Source: Reticulitermes lucifugus (Eukaryota; Arthropoda; Insecta; Blattodea; Rhinotermitidae). From it: a DNA stretch of 32,649 nucleotides. A model generated the notes under the pieces. The model searched no databases. It was not told the DNA's origin and saw nothing but the letters and a program-made list of their open reading frames with translations. The DNA lies in NCBI GenBank assembly GCA_026260175.1, contig JAKCWW010003893.1, forward strand, positions 1 through 32,649, written 5' to 3'. The position numbers were made by a program, and so were the translations under genes. Below are positions 11,731 through 21,208 of this stretch, in pieces. Position 1 is the stretch's first letter. The number at the start of each line of letters is the position of its first letter.

Positions 11731-14700
11731 GTAAAGGACAACATTCTCTCATAATAATTTCTAAACCCTTAACTCAGTACCTCTTTCCAACAAAAATATA
11801 AAGCAAACAAAACCTGCATGGGGTTGTGGAATAAAATAAAAACACAAAACGAGGTAAAGTACAAATCCACAACACAAGAGCAGGACTCTGGCGTGATGTG
11901 ATCTGTCGGTGGTCTGAAACAGTTTGGAAATGGAGGCCAAGATGTGCTATTGGTAGGTGTGCCCAGGGCAAGGAATCAAGCAAGAGTTACATCATAGACA
12001 ACAGAAGAAAGGCACCAAGGTCAGAGGGGAGGTAGACAAACAGCACAGATCTTGTGACTGTTAAGGAGTGGTGATAGTGCACTTGGCACAACAGGACTGA
12101 CGAATGAGTTGAGAAAAGGCAACTAGTTTAGTGACAAGCTTCAGGCTTGATGACAGTTGCCACTTATTCTTGTGTGAAATGGGCACCAGGGTCCCTTTTG
12201 CTGGTGATAAAAGAGCAAAAGTATGAATGCGGCCACTTTCCTCAATCTGCTGCCAAAGTCCAGATTTATGTAGGCTAGCTTTGCCTCCACTCCCAAATAC
12301 ATCCTCACAGTGCAGTGCTTCAGAACAGAGACATCTTTATCATCATTATAAATTGGTATTAACAGACACTCTGCCAATAGATCAATAAGTCCAATAAAAA
12401 TCAGTTTACAGGTTACTGGGGTCTGTTAATATATGTACTTGAAAAGTTTATTGTGTCACAGATTCTTACATGAACTTCATAGGTAGAAGTAGTGAACACA
12501 GCACTGCCACTAAATAGTGTGCCTCTGCTGGCCATTGCATAAAGAAAACTCTACATGCATGAACAAATGCATACACACATGCATGCACATGTACATACAC
12601 ACACACACACATACACGTATGCTAAAAGAAATATCTGTTCTTGGTCCAGGATATGATTGCTTTCTATATCACAGTCACATTAATTTTAAAGAACAAATAA
12701 CATTCAAACTGAGAAACTGAAATTTGCTCATGTAATTAGAACAAGAGATGGGAATGAGAATTTGAATCACGTCCCCAATACTTGCATATCATTTTAACAG
12801 CTTTGGTTACCATACACTATGGCAAGATTACGGAGTAAGTTTCATATTTTTTAGAGTTCTGTACAAGGTCTGTGGTATGCACCAACAGAAAAGTTACATT
12901 ATTATACATTAAACATTGTAAGTTCATCACACTTGTCACATGGGTTGCGTTTGATCTAGGCAATGACTAATATTTCCTGAAGCAGTCTGCTAAGATATTG
13001 GTCAATTAATTGCCACTGTAATAATGGTAATGATAATGAATTGTAATAGACCTAGTTAACTTTACTCTGTGTTTATTAAGACCTAGTTAAGTTTGAAGTC
13101 TCTAAGTGTAAAATAATTTGCCTTCAATTTTCATGTGAAACACTTGGAAAATTAAGAAAATTAAAATTAAAGTTTGTAAAATATACTGCAGACATTGTAT
13201 TCAAGATAATAATTTCAATAACATAAATTTTCAAGGAGTTAGCAGGCTCCTGAAAAAATATGGCAGAATAGTTTTAAATTTCTGTATTCATATACTGTAC
13301 TATTGCACTTACAACACTGGTTCTGATATCACAACATTAATGAAGGATAGGAAATTTTATTCACATAAAACATATTCAGTCATGTAGTCCTTGCACATCC
13401 TTTACCATCTGCAGAAAAGGAGTTCTGAAATTTTCCACATTTGCAATTAGTGTCTCTTTAGTGTTTTCCATGGCAACTCTTTATTTATTTGTGATGTCAA
13501 GCAGAATTACTAACCAGTAATCAACTCCTGTTGCATGTTCTATAATTCATTAACTTCATTGCAACTCTTATGTCTCTTTTTGATGGCCCTGTACATTAAG
13601 AGAGGTACATACTGATTCTTGAACTTCATCTTGTCATGTTGCTTGCACATGAGTAACATATGGCAGTATGTAATGATTACACTTCTGGTTTTCATATAGT
13701 AGTGACACAAATATATTTATATTTACAGTAAAAGAAGGTTACCTCGTATGGAGTCCAAGCTGCCAAATTCCTGACATTGACCCCCATCATGAGTCTATTA
13801 GAAAGCTGTTGAAATCTGCAGAACCTATTGTGTGCTCAAAGTTTGGTCCACTCACCTATATCAGTACCCCTACTGCAGCACATGCAGAAAACAACTGGAG
13901 TGCACCATATGTTCTGAAGGTAGACCCCGCAATGGTTCATTACTATGTACCAAAGAAGGAGAGTTATTCTTGCTGCTATTCTGACGTCAAGCGGGCAACC
14001 CTCGATGTGAAGGACAACCGGACAGCAGACAGCAAGTATAAGTAAGTAAAGTTTATTGATACCAACTGCTGGGCACAGATGTTGTAAAGACTTTAAGAGC
14101 ACAGTGGTTGTACCTGGTTTGAAATTCAAAAACTTTGCACTTTGTTCAAACCCAGGGTGCCAGGTTGTCCTGGCAACTAAATTTTGTATGGTGGAGCCTA
14201 ATATTTGTGGGTCCTCGGTATGGAACTTGCTTCATATCACTCTTCTGGAACCTGTAATTTTGAGGTGGCTCCTGGATTTTTAGAAAATTTGTGGACCCCT
14301 GCTCTGAAGGCTTAATCTAACCTATAGATCTTACATTTAAGTGTTAGAACTATAATATTAGTATGAAGAAGATAAAGTATTGTTAGAACTATAACAGAAG
14401 TATTAAGGCAATATAAAAGAGATTGGATAGAATAAAAGCATACAACATTATATCCAGTTAGTGATTCTTGTTTCAGCATAACCAAATGTGTGATTTTTGA
14501 GGAAGAAGTAACTTTGCGGCCAGAGTCAGAATTCATATTAGTTAGATGTAACCTCCAGAAGAATGGTTCTAAAGGCAAAGAAGTGTACAGAAACATGCAT
14601 CCAACAGTCCCAGTGAAGCCCCAAGTTAGGGCAAAACTCACAGTGAAACAGACACTACACAAAAATAATTCAGAAGACAAGCGCAAGCTCAGTGTTCTTT

Positions 14701-16058
14701 TCATAGGACTCGATTCAGTATCTCGTCTCAACCTTATTCGAACAATGCCCAAAACAGTGTCACATCTTCACCGTACAGGTTGGTTTGAACTCCGGGGATA
14801 CAATAAAGTGGCTGATAACACCTTCCCCAACCTCATGGCCATTTTGACTGGACTGAACTTGGACCAGGTAAAGAAGAACTGCTGGCCCACCAAGGATTCA
14901 CAACTAGATTACTGCCCTTATATATGGTATGACTTCAGCAATCAGGGTTATGTCACAGCCTTTGGAGAAGACGTAACAAAAATGTCAACTTTCAATTATC
15001 AGAAGAATGGATTCATAAATACTCCCACTGATTACTATCTGAGACCATATGTTCTTGCAGCAGAAAGGAAACTGCAGTTGAAGACAAGAGATCAGATTGA
15101 TATATGTTTAGGTCCTACATCAACCACTGAACATTTGTTAAGATACACTACAGATTTTGCTTCTACTTTTAGACATGCCCTCTATTTTGCTCTCCTCTGG
15201 ATCAACAATCTGAGTCACAATAATCATAACACCCCAGCAGCCATGGATTTTAGATTTCTGCAGTTTTTTAATGAGCTGTCAGAAATTGGAACGCTTAATA
15301 ATACACTTGTAATTTTCCTGAGTGACCATGGTATGCGCTTTGGAAAAATTAGAGAGACCCTTATAGGATGGCTGGAAGAACGTCTACCTTTCATCTACAT
15401 ATGGATTCCTCAGTGGTTCAGACAAAAATATCCTGAGGTGACAAAGAATATTGTAACAAACAGAGATCGTCTTACATCTCCATATGATCTTCACATAACA
15501 CTAAAGGACATTCTTGGTAGGAACCAAGCGAGTGATATGGCAGAAAGTATCGAGGGTACAAAAAGTGTGTCTTCTGTTAATGGAAGTGCTGGGTGCCCCA
15601 CGTGTGTGAGCTTGTTTGATGAAGTGACTTACAACAGATCCTGTGATGATGCAGGCATAACTCCCCATTGGTGCACATGTAATGGGTACCAGACATTGTC
15701 AACCACTGGTGACATAGTTCAAGCAGCTGCAAAGTTCGTATTATCTGAAATTCAAGCCAGACTACAGACGGCAGTGACTAGAACACCAAAGTCCAAAAAG
15801 TGCGCAGATCTGAGGCTAAATCGTCTTGTCAATGTGCGTGGCAGAGTACATAATGATTCAAAACACAGAGATTATGTGGTGCTGATTGAAACACTACCAG
15901 GGAGTGCACTATTTGAGACAACAGTCAGAAAGCTAACACAAAGTGATGATGCATTTCAAATACTGGGTACTGTGAGCAGAATAAATGCGTACTGGAGTCA
16001 GAGTACTTGTATAAGTGATATCATTCTGAAAATGTACTGCTACTGTATTAATTCATAA
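11553..16058 (+). CDS. DUF229 family (alkaline-phosphatase-like fold) type II membrane protein, 690 aa
   Basis: The coding sequence joins 11553-11730, 13729-14041 and 14477-16058, giving 691 codons including the stop. All three joins conserve phase: T+TA makes Leu60 and AA+C makes Asn164. DUF229 is a family of eukaryotic proteins with the alkaline phosphatase/sulfatase fold, abundant in insects and nematodes, whose substrates are largely unknown. Visible in order are a short cytosolic N-terminus, a hydrophobic anchor at residues 14-33, a Cys-containing stem with the hallmark GYLVWSPSCQIPDIDP, the LFIGLDSVSR motif (Asp243), RTMPKT, NTFPN at 278-282, FLSDHGMRFG with Asp447-His448, ERLPFIYIWIPQWF, and the C-terminal DDAGITPHWCTC. 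The protein is expected in the secretory pathway or at the surface with its catalytic domain outside or luminal. Length is typical of the family. The start ATG at 11553 sits in CACCATGT and is the only Met ahead of the anchor. One oddity is SHNNHN at 410-415, where I expect acidic residues in relatives. Confidence 0.92.
11731..13728 (+). other. Intron 1 of the DUF229 gene
   Basis: About 2 kb of AT-rich sequence bounded by GTAAAG and TTTATATTTACAG. It holds a CA-rich microsatellite near 12555-12616 and no other feature that I can support. Confidence 0.75.
12555..12616. repeat. CA-rich microsatellite
   Basis: An interrupted run of ATGCATACACAC-type units ends in an uninterrupted (AC)n tract at about 12595-12610. 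It lies within intron 1. Confidence 0.9.
13729..14041 (+). CDS. DUF229 gene, second coding exon
   Basis: Bounded by the acceptor ATATTTATATTTACAG and the donor AA|GTAAGT, it supplies residues 60-163 and two bases of codon 164. It contains KEGYLVWSPSCQIPDIDP, the luminal stem Cys residues and CCYSDVKRAT, which are positions conserved across DUF229 proteins. The minus-strand open frame at the same place is a shadow. Confidence 0.9.
14042..14476 (+). other. Intron 2 of the DUF229 gene
   Basis: A 435-base intron with consensus GTAAGT donor and GATTCTTGTTTCAG acceptor. No other feature is seen in it. Confidence 0.85.
14477..16058 (+). CDS. DUF229 gene, terminal exon with catalytic domain
   Basis: A single uninterrupted exon for residues 164-690, from ITKCVIFEEEV to the stop TAA at 16056-16058. 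It carries all the predicted metal-site motifs: Asp243 in IGLDSVSR, NTFPN (278-282), whose Thr aligns with the nucleophile of this fold, and Asp447/His448 in SDHG. A Cys-rich block GCPTCVSLF..CDDAGITPHWCTC follows near the C-terminus. Codon use and the absence of any stop over 1.58 kb argue for active selection. Confidence 0.93.
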
Positions 16059-16062
16059 CCGG

Positions 16063-16068
16063 AATAAA
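16063..16068 (+). terminator. Polyadenylation signal of the DUF229 gene
   Basis: AATAAA begins five bases after the stop codon, implying a very short 3' UTR unless a more distal site is also used. An AT-rich stretch follows. Confidence 0.6.
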
Positions 16069-16116
16069 TTTACTGTTATATAAATTAGTATTAACTTCTG
16101 CATCCATGTAAAATAT

Positions 16117-16495
16117 GCCCCACCCAGCCTCCTATTCAGTAGGTACTGGGGGCCCTCTCCCCCATGGTAAAATGGCCAAGGTGTGAAGCTGATCACACTT
16201 CCATATGCTACCAAGGTTAAGAATGCATGGCGCTATACCTCCACTCCCCCCTGTATGTCTTCATAATATGGTGTTTAAGGAAGTACAAGGAAAACTACAT
16301 CCATAACAGGCAGCTAATTTGTGCATGTCACTAGCAGTCTTGCAATTTGAGGTTCTCACAGCAGCGAATATCATGATTACAGTCGTCTTGAGATGTGACA
16401 CCGTGTACTGTGGTAGACAGATTTCAACATTTTGGAGGAACCTGCTGCCTCCATCGTCAGGGTAGAAGACAGGCACTTTTCTCTTGTGAAGAGGG
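16117..16495 (-). repeat. Dispersed retroposon-like repeat with hammerhead-like tail motif
   Basis: The text CTACCCTGACGATGGAGGCA and GTGTCACATCTCAAGACG (minus strand), together with the GCATGGCGCTATACCTCCAC block, reads like dispersed repeat sequence that I associate with polyneopteran genomes rather than unique DNA. Boundaries are approximate and no target-site duplication was found. The motif at 16426-16460 is described separately. Confidence 0.35.
16426..16460 (-). ncRNA. Hammerhead-ribozyme-like core motif, decayed
   Basis: Read on the minus strand: CTGACGA (16460-16454), a single T, stem GGAGG (16452-16448), a nine-base loop, stem CCTCC (16438-16434), then AAAATGTT. The last block would be GAAACGTT after reversing two transitions. 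Known hammerheads have CUGANGA, a stem II hairpin, GAAA and NUH. The extra T after CTGACGA and the loss of G in GAAA argue that this copy cannot cleave. Activity is not claimed. Confidence 0.35.
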
Positions 16496-17610
16496 ATGCA
16501 GCAGGTTCATCCTAAAACATTGATACCTACAACAGTAGGTAGGTATCCCAGAAGACCATAATCACAGCATAGTCCTGTATCAATTGTGGAGAGTTTCATT
16601 ATTTGTGGTTATTTGGCACCTGTTTCAACAGCACCACTGAAATATTTACAAATAGTCATGTAAAAACAAAGACTATAATTTCATGTAAGCAGTGCAAGCC
16701 AGAAGTTTTCAGACAGGGAAATATAACACTTTTAGTTGTATCTTATTTAGAAGTCGGTACTGTACTGTCTTTAGATTTATACACTGGACCCAGCACCTCT
16801 CCCACTGCTTGAAGCATCTTTGTAACATCCATTTCATGACGCTGTCTAGCACTACCTGCAGTTCAGCTTGAATCTCCAAGATATCCTCAATTATTTGTCA
16901 CTTTAACTGGATTTCCGTCAACCAAGCTTCCGTCTCCTATTAATACCTAAAAAGGGAATTTCTGTTCTTTTTAGCCTGATCTTCCAGGTTCTTGCATACA
17001 GAACATTGGTTTTGTTTCTGTATGTAATTCAAATGTATTGGCATGTCCTACAATGTTACAAACATTGTTAATTGTATGCCATCTGCCCTCCTGGATGACT
17101 TGACACACTTTTGCTGCATTTTCAATGATGGACAATCTGAACATGTAATATTCTCAATGAAAGTCTTATCACTTTTCAAACATCAATAACATTCAAGGTT
17201 TGTCTCCTACTTATGGTATCATAACGACAGGCTTTTTTAAGCACTTCGTAAGTCCCAGGAGCTCTTTTCTCAAGGTTAAAATAAAACATGACACAAATTC
17301 TGTTCCTTAAGGTCTGCCATTACACTGGGCTGTGACAATAACAAAACACACATCACATCACATCACACTTAACTGTCAAGTGCATAAAAGTGCAATGTTC
17401 TGTTACAGCAATATCTACCACACTAATTCACAATAAATTAACTTGGTGGTACCTACCAATGCACAGCTACATTATATCCAGTTACCGTTCCATGCAACAC
17501 GTCTGGAAACTTCAGGCTTGCAATGTGCAATCTGTACAGTATTCAATATACGGATGAAGATTAATAATGAAGTCAAAATTAACATATCACATAGTGCAAG
17601 CAAGCATTAT
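16496..17610. other. No supported gene
   Basis: Intergenic DNA downstream of the DUF229 gene. No exon, RNA gene or bounded repeat is supported, apart from a short CATCA repeat near 17348-17368. Confidence 0.35.
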
Positions 17611-17621
17611 TTACACGTGCT

Positions 17622-17681
17622 TACTACTACCAATACTACTACTACTACTACTACTAATAATAATAATAATAATAATAATAA
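17622..17681. repeat. (TAC)n/(TAA)n compound microsatellite
   Basis: A run of TAC triplets passes into a run of TAA triplets. The Thr/Asn-rich open frame over it is simply the translated microsatellite. Confidence 0.95.
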
Positions 17682-17929
17682 CAACATGCAAGTGTGTGTT
17701 TATTAGAGGTCCTGTCTGGAAAGTCTAAAAAAAATACAGAATGTGACATATTGCTCTGGACAAGCCTTATTAGCTTCCAGTAGACATTAAGAATCAAATT
17801 TTCCAATGTGCACAATTTGATTTTATTGGTCTTTATGAGCAGTGACAGACAAAATTATTACTTGTGGCAAAATCACTGCATCATATGACTGATGTAGTAT
17901 AAGTGACATTAAATCAAATGGTACTCGGT

Positions 17930-18010
17930 CACCCAGCTTTGTAGACCTGAAGAGGAGTTAAGTTTGCGTACCGTGAGACAGCCCCGTACTTGGTTCGATC
18001 CCAAGAACAG
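17930..18010 (+). repeat. tRNA-like head with intact T-arm
   Basis: CTTGG (17989-17993), loop TTCGATC (17994-18000) and CCAAG (18001-18005) form a perfect five-base-pair T-arm with a consensus seven-base T-loop and a B box. Upstream, TAGACCTGAAGAGG is a weak A-box candidate. No acceptor stem or 3' CCA context closes a full cloverleaf, so this reads as a tRNA-derived SINE head or tRNA relic rather than a functional tRNA gene. Confidence 0.45.
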
Positions 18011-18550
18011 GCGCTCCTGAGATAGGAAGCTAACCAGAAGTTCGGCATGTTGATCTAGTCACGCGTATGAGACGTGTGATTAGGGACGTTGAACAGCATG
18101 CGTCTCTCTGTTTTAGTTAATTTGATTCTGTTTAAATTTTATATGTGGAAATGTCTGGAAGCTGGCGTGGAAAAGTCGGTGCAGATCTGACTATGAGGCG
18201 CCTGTTTGGAGGAGTTCGTGACTCCGAATGGTGGGAGCGGATTAACGGATGCTGATGGGAACCTTCAGCTAATTTTCGGTTGTAGAAATTTAGAGCGAAA
18301 AACGATTTAGACGACCATAAATTTCGGAACGACCAATAGAATTCAAACTAGTTCTTTTTTTCAAGGAATTACATTTGATTTCGGCGCCTTGCAGCAACCA
18401 ATGAGATTCGTTATTTGTGGTTCTGAAGGTGGTGTGACTTTTAGGAAAAGCGTCGAAAGATTTTGGTTCCGGAATGCTAGGAATGTATGATCTGTGGACA
18501 CTTGGCTCTTCTCTGTAACTTTGATGTTTTTCATCCCGTTGTGTATACAG

Positions 18551-18558
18551 TATAAAAG
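18551..18558 (+). promoter_or_regulatory. TATA-box-like TATAAAAG
   Basis: A consensus TATA sequence 150-220 bases downstream of two CCAAT motifs. Its only visible downstream sequence is the repeat and hairpin at 18628-18660, so if functional it would drive a repeat transcript rather than a host gene. Confidence 0.4.
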
Positions 18559-18627
18559 ACTGAGATCTCAATCTCCACATGCACTACCAGTGAACAGGCT
18601 CTACATGTTTCCTTGTAAAAATACGAC

Positions 18628-18660
18628 GTGAAGATGACCGCATGAACGGTCGAAACATGT
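18628..18660 (+). ncRNA. Hammerhead-ribozyme-like core motif, degenerate
   Basis: GTGAAGA (18628-18634), a T, stem GACCG (18636-18640), loop CATGAA, stem CGGTC (18647-18651), then GAAACATGT. The layout matches the copies at 18968 and 16426. The first base of the CUGANGA box is G, and the residue after the palindromic ACATGT is G rather than the required non-G, so self-cleavage is unlikely for this copy. Confidence 0.35.
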
Positions 18661-18967
18661 GGCCGATTGCCGACCACCTGCAGTAAAGACATAAATAACC
18701 AAAAGTTAGGTTAGACGGACTTTTTATTAACTTGGCTCTTCATTTTCATAAGAAACGCACGTCAATTTATCTGCATGATCGTGACATATATTTCAAGTGT
18801 CAACTCGCGAGACTGCAAGTGCGGGATACCGCATGTCGAATTACGTGGGTTGCCCAAAACGTTTTGCAACACTTTCTATACTTCAGTCAAAATCAACAGG
18901 AAATTTCTGCAATTTTTTCTGTGGTAAATTTTGAGTGTCTCTTTTAAAACTGTCCATTCCGTCCATC

Positions 18968-19000
18968 CTGATGATGGCTCTTTGAGCTGAAACCGGTAGC
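18968..19000 (+). ncRNA. Hammerhead-ribozyme-like core motif, best copy
   Basis: CTGATGA (18968-18974), a T, stem GGCTC (18976-18980), loop TTT, GAGCT (18984-18988), GAAA (18989-18992), then CCGGTA. Paired positions are four Watson-Crick plus a G-T wobble. CTGATGA, GAAA and GTA all fit hammerhead core rules, and ACCGGT is a self-complementary minimal stem III of the kind proposed to act as dimers in Penelope-like elements. Against function: one extra T between CTGATGA and the stem, and no convincing stem I flanking the motif. Confidence 0.4.
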
Positions 19001-19070
19001 CTGATCACGTGTCGCAAGTGTATGTGTTGGTTGTGACTGTACTACTGATAAGAGTAAAATATACTTTTGC

Positions 19071-20146
19071 ATGTGCATACCAACGGAGATGTCTAATATT
19101 AAAACTAAAAAAAAATATGTATTCTCGCGTATGCGCAGGGAGTCATCAAAACGGTGGTATGGTGATGTACGTTTTAAACAACTGAGTTTTACTGAATTTC
19201 TTGTGGCAGAGTACGAATCAGTAACGAATATTTACAAGCGATTAAAAAATGTATATGATGTCAATGCTGTTGATAAAAGCACTGTTAGTCGTTTGGCTTC
19301 GCGAATTCCAGGTTCTGAGAAAGGCGAAACGGAGCTTTGTCACGCACGTCGATCTGGACGGCCAACAATAGCAGTCAGTCAGACGTTGCTTCAATATGCT
19401 GATGATCTCATTCGAAATGACAGAGTACAACCAGAAATCTTGCAACTGCTCAGTATCCAAGAGAAGTGTGAAAAACATTATTGTCTTAGGATATTCAAAA
19501 GTGTGTGCTCGTTGGGTTCCGCGAAGCCTAACCGACTATCACAAAACTGCAGAAAGAGGTGTTCAGATTTGCTCTCCCGTTACGAGGCTAGCGGTGAAAG
19601 CTTAGGGGATCGTCATAGGGGATAAAACATCGACCCATCACTGAACCGCATGAAAAGACAGTCAGTGGAATGGCATCATCCAACTTCTCCTTGGAAGTAG
19701 TTTAAGGTTACTCCTTCAGCAGAGAAAGTCATGGCTACTCTTTCTTTGGTAGACATTATGCCACAGGGTCAAACCATTAACTCAGATCTGTACATTCAAC
19801 TCTTAAAACCTTGCAGAAGCTTTTCAGGGGAATTCAACCTCACAAAAATGTTCCTGAACTCCTTCAACATGGCAATGCATGACCATACACAAGTTTGAAA
19901 ACACAGGAAGCAATTACAAAACTCTGATGGACTGTTGTTTCCCACCCACCATACAGCCCTGATCTTGCTCCCTCAGATTTCCACCTCTCTGGAGCCCTCA
20001 AAGATGCCATCCATGGGAAAAGCTTTGGGAGTGATGATGAGGTTATTGAAGAAGGGGCTGCAAGTACAAAATACAAATTGGTACAAGAAGGGAATAGATG
20101 CTCCTGCTTCTCGTAGGCATAAGGCTGTTGAAGTTGATGGAGATTA
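19071..20146 (+). pseudogene. Mariner-like transposase, broken
   Basis: The N-terminal helix-turn-helix part (about 19101-19425) reads FTEFLVAEYESVTNIYKRL, then NAVDKSTVSRLASR and RRSGRPTI, the pattern of mariner/SETMAR-type DNA-binding domains. Later pieces appear in other frames: RWVPRSLTDYHKTAERG near 19510, GQTINSDLYIQLLKP near 19770-19812, HPPYSPDLAPSDFHL near 19951-19995, which includes the third catalytic Asp, and a C-terminal end near 20146. Several frameshifts and stops separate these, and the central catalytic Asp region is not intact. It is a dead copy. Confidence 0.8.
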
Positions 20147-20210
20147 AGTAGAAAAATGAGGTGTGTAATTACATCCATCTGGTTATCCTATGAGTATGTT
20201 CAAAGAATTA

Positions 20211-21146
20211 CCGTATTTACCAGAATCCAAGACAACGCTAATCTAAGATGACCTCCCAAAAATAAAAGTCTGCTAAGAAAAAATATTTTGCTATTAATTT
20301 CATACACTTACTACACAAAGCATGTCATATTTTATCTACTTTACCAATCAGTGTCACTGTCTCCATCTTCCTCACACTCACACCTAACATCCCCATCCTC
20401 TTCACTGCCATTCCACAACATATCATCAGTCCCATCCACTGCAATGGATATACAGCACTTCTTAAAACCCTTCACAGTCAATTTTGGTGAGATATGTTGC
20501 CATGCCATTAAGATCCACATTGACTAATACATTGATATTTCTTGGTTTATAAATTTACTCGAACCCATAGTCACAATTTTTTCCACAGAAGGTGTTAAGA
20601 ATTTTAAATACATGTGTTCTGGATTTTTGTGTTATGTCTGTGGTCTGAGTTCATGGCTCTTTTTATGATTTTTAATTTGTAGATTCGTCCAGGTTTTATT
20701 TTCGAGACTTGTAGTTAATTTTTCAATAGCCATTTTCCTGGACTAGATCTGCTCTCACGTGCATATCTTAACAAGTTACTGTTTGTATGGCACCCAGTGA
20801 CAGAATAGCTTGATGTAAGGGGTCCACCAGGTTAGGTGCTTCTTTGCCTGAAAACAAAAAAGGAGCCAGCTTCTGAAATGTCGTACTTCTTTAAAAAATA
20901 AGACGATGGATAAAGTTCCAAAAAAGATGATTGTGTCAGTTAACATCTGTTGTGCTCTGTTCTCCCTTTTGTTTATACGTGACGATTTGGCTATGTGGGG
21001 CTTGGTTTGGCTCTACATGGTCTAGTTCTGAGCGATCCTGTTTGGCGCAGTGCGGTTCAGTGCTTCATACGCAAATTTAAGATAACCTCACATATTTAAA
21101 CGCGAAATTTAAGGAAAAACCTCGTCTTACATTCGAGTAAATATGG
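20211..21146. mobile_element. Non-autonomous TIR element inserted into the mariner 3' end
   Basis: CCGTATTTACCAGAATCCAA (after TA at 20209-20210) matches the reverse complement of the right end, CCATATTTACTCGAATGTAA (before TA at 21147-21148). TIRs are about 25 bases and both sides carry TA. The 936-base interior has only short open frames with no recognisable transposase. It splits the mariner, whose 3' end resumes at 21149. The ends have a Tc1/mariner/pogo flavour, but the family is not determined. Confidence 0.65.
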
Positions 21147-21208
21147 TACGCAATAAATTAGTAGCAATAAAAAAATTGTGTTGCAGAACTTTTTGGGCAA
21201 CCTTTGTA

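Larger units (their letters stand above)
18011..18720 (+). mobile_element. CpG-richer repeat with promoter-like motifs, possible LTR or PLE-like piece
   Basis: This stretch is richer in CpG than its surroundings, which suggests a younger insertion. It contains CCAAT at 18333-18337 and 18398-18402, TATAAAAG at 18551-18558, and a hammerhead-like hairpin at 18628-18660. The order CCAAT, CCAAT, TATA, hairpin is what a pol II retroelement promoter followed by a processed leader could look like. No direct repeat, primer-binding site or reverse transcriptase was found, so the class is open. Confidence 0.35.
18844..21206 (+). mobile_element. Decayed mariner-family transposon with nested insertions
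   Basis: The left end GTGGGTTGCCCAAAACG (after TA at 18842-18843) matches the reverse complement of the right end, AAAGGTTGCCCAAAAAG (before TA at 21207-21208), and the match continues to TTTTGCAAC/TTCTGCAAC. TA flanks both ends, as expected for Tc1/mariner. Inside are a broken transposase (about 19071-20146) and a second TIR element (20211-21146). Without that insert the element would be about 1.4 kb, close to the usual mariner size. The hammerhead-like motif at 18968 lies in its 5' non-coding part. Confidence 0.8.

Noticed and set aside
11731-11801. Continuation of the first DUF229 exon to an in-frame stop as a short 83-residue protein
   Set aside because: The donor T|GTAAAG fits the phase of exon 2 exactly and the residues beyond it lose all family resemblance.
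17443-17706. 87-codon Thr/Asn-rich frame
   Set aside because: It is the translated (TAC)n/(TAA)n microsatellite.
17930-18010. Functional tRNA gene
   Set aside because: The T-arm is perfect, but no complete acceptor stem and D-arm could be closed around it.
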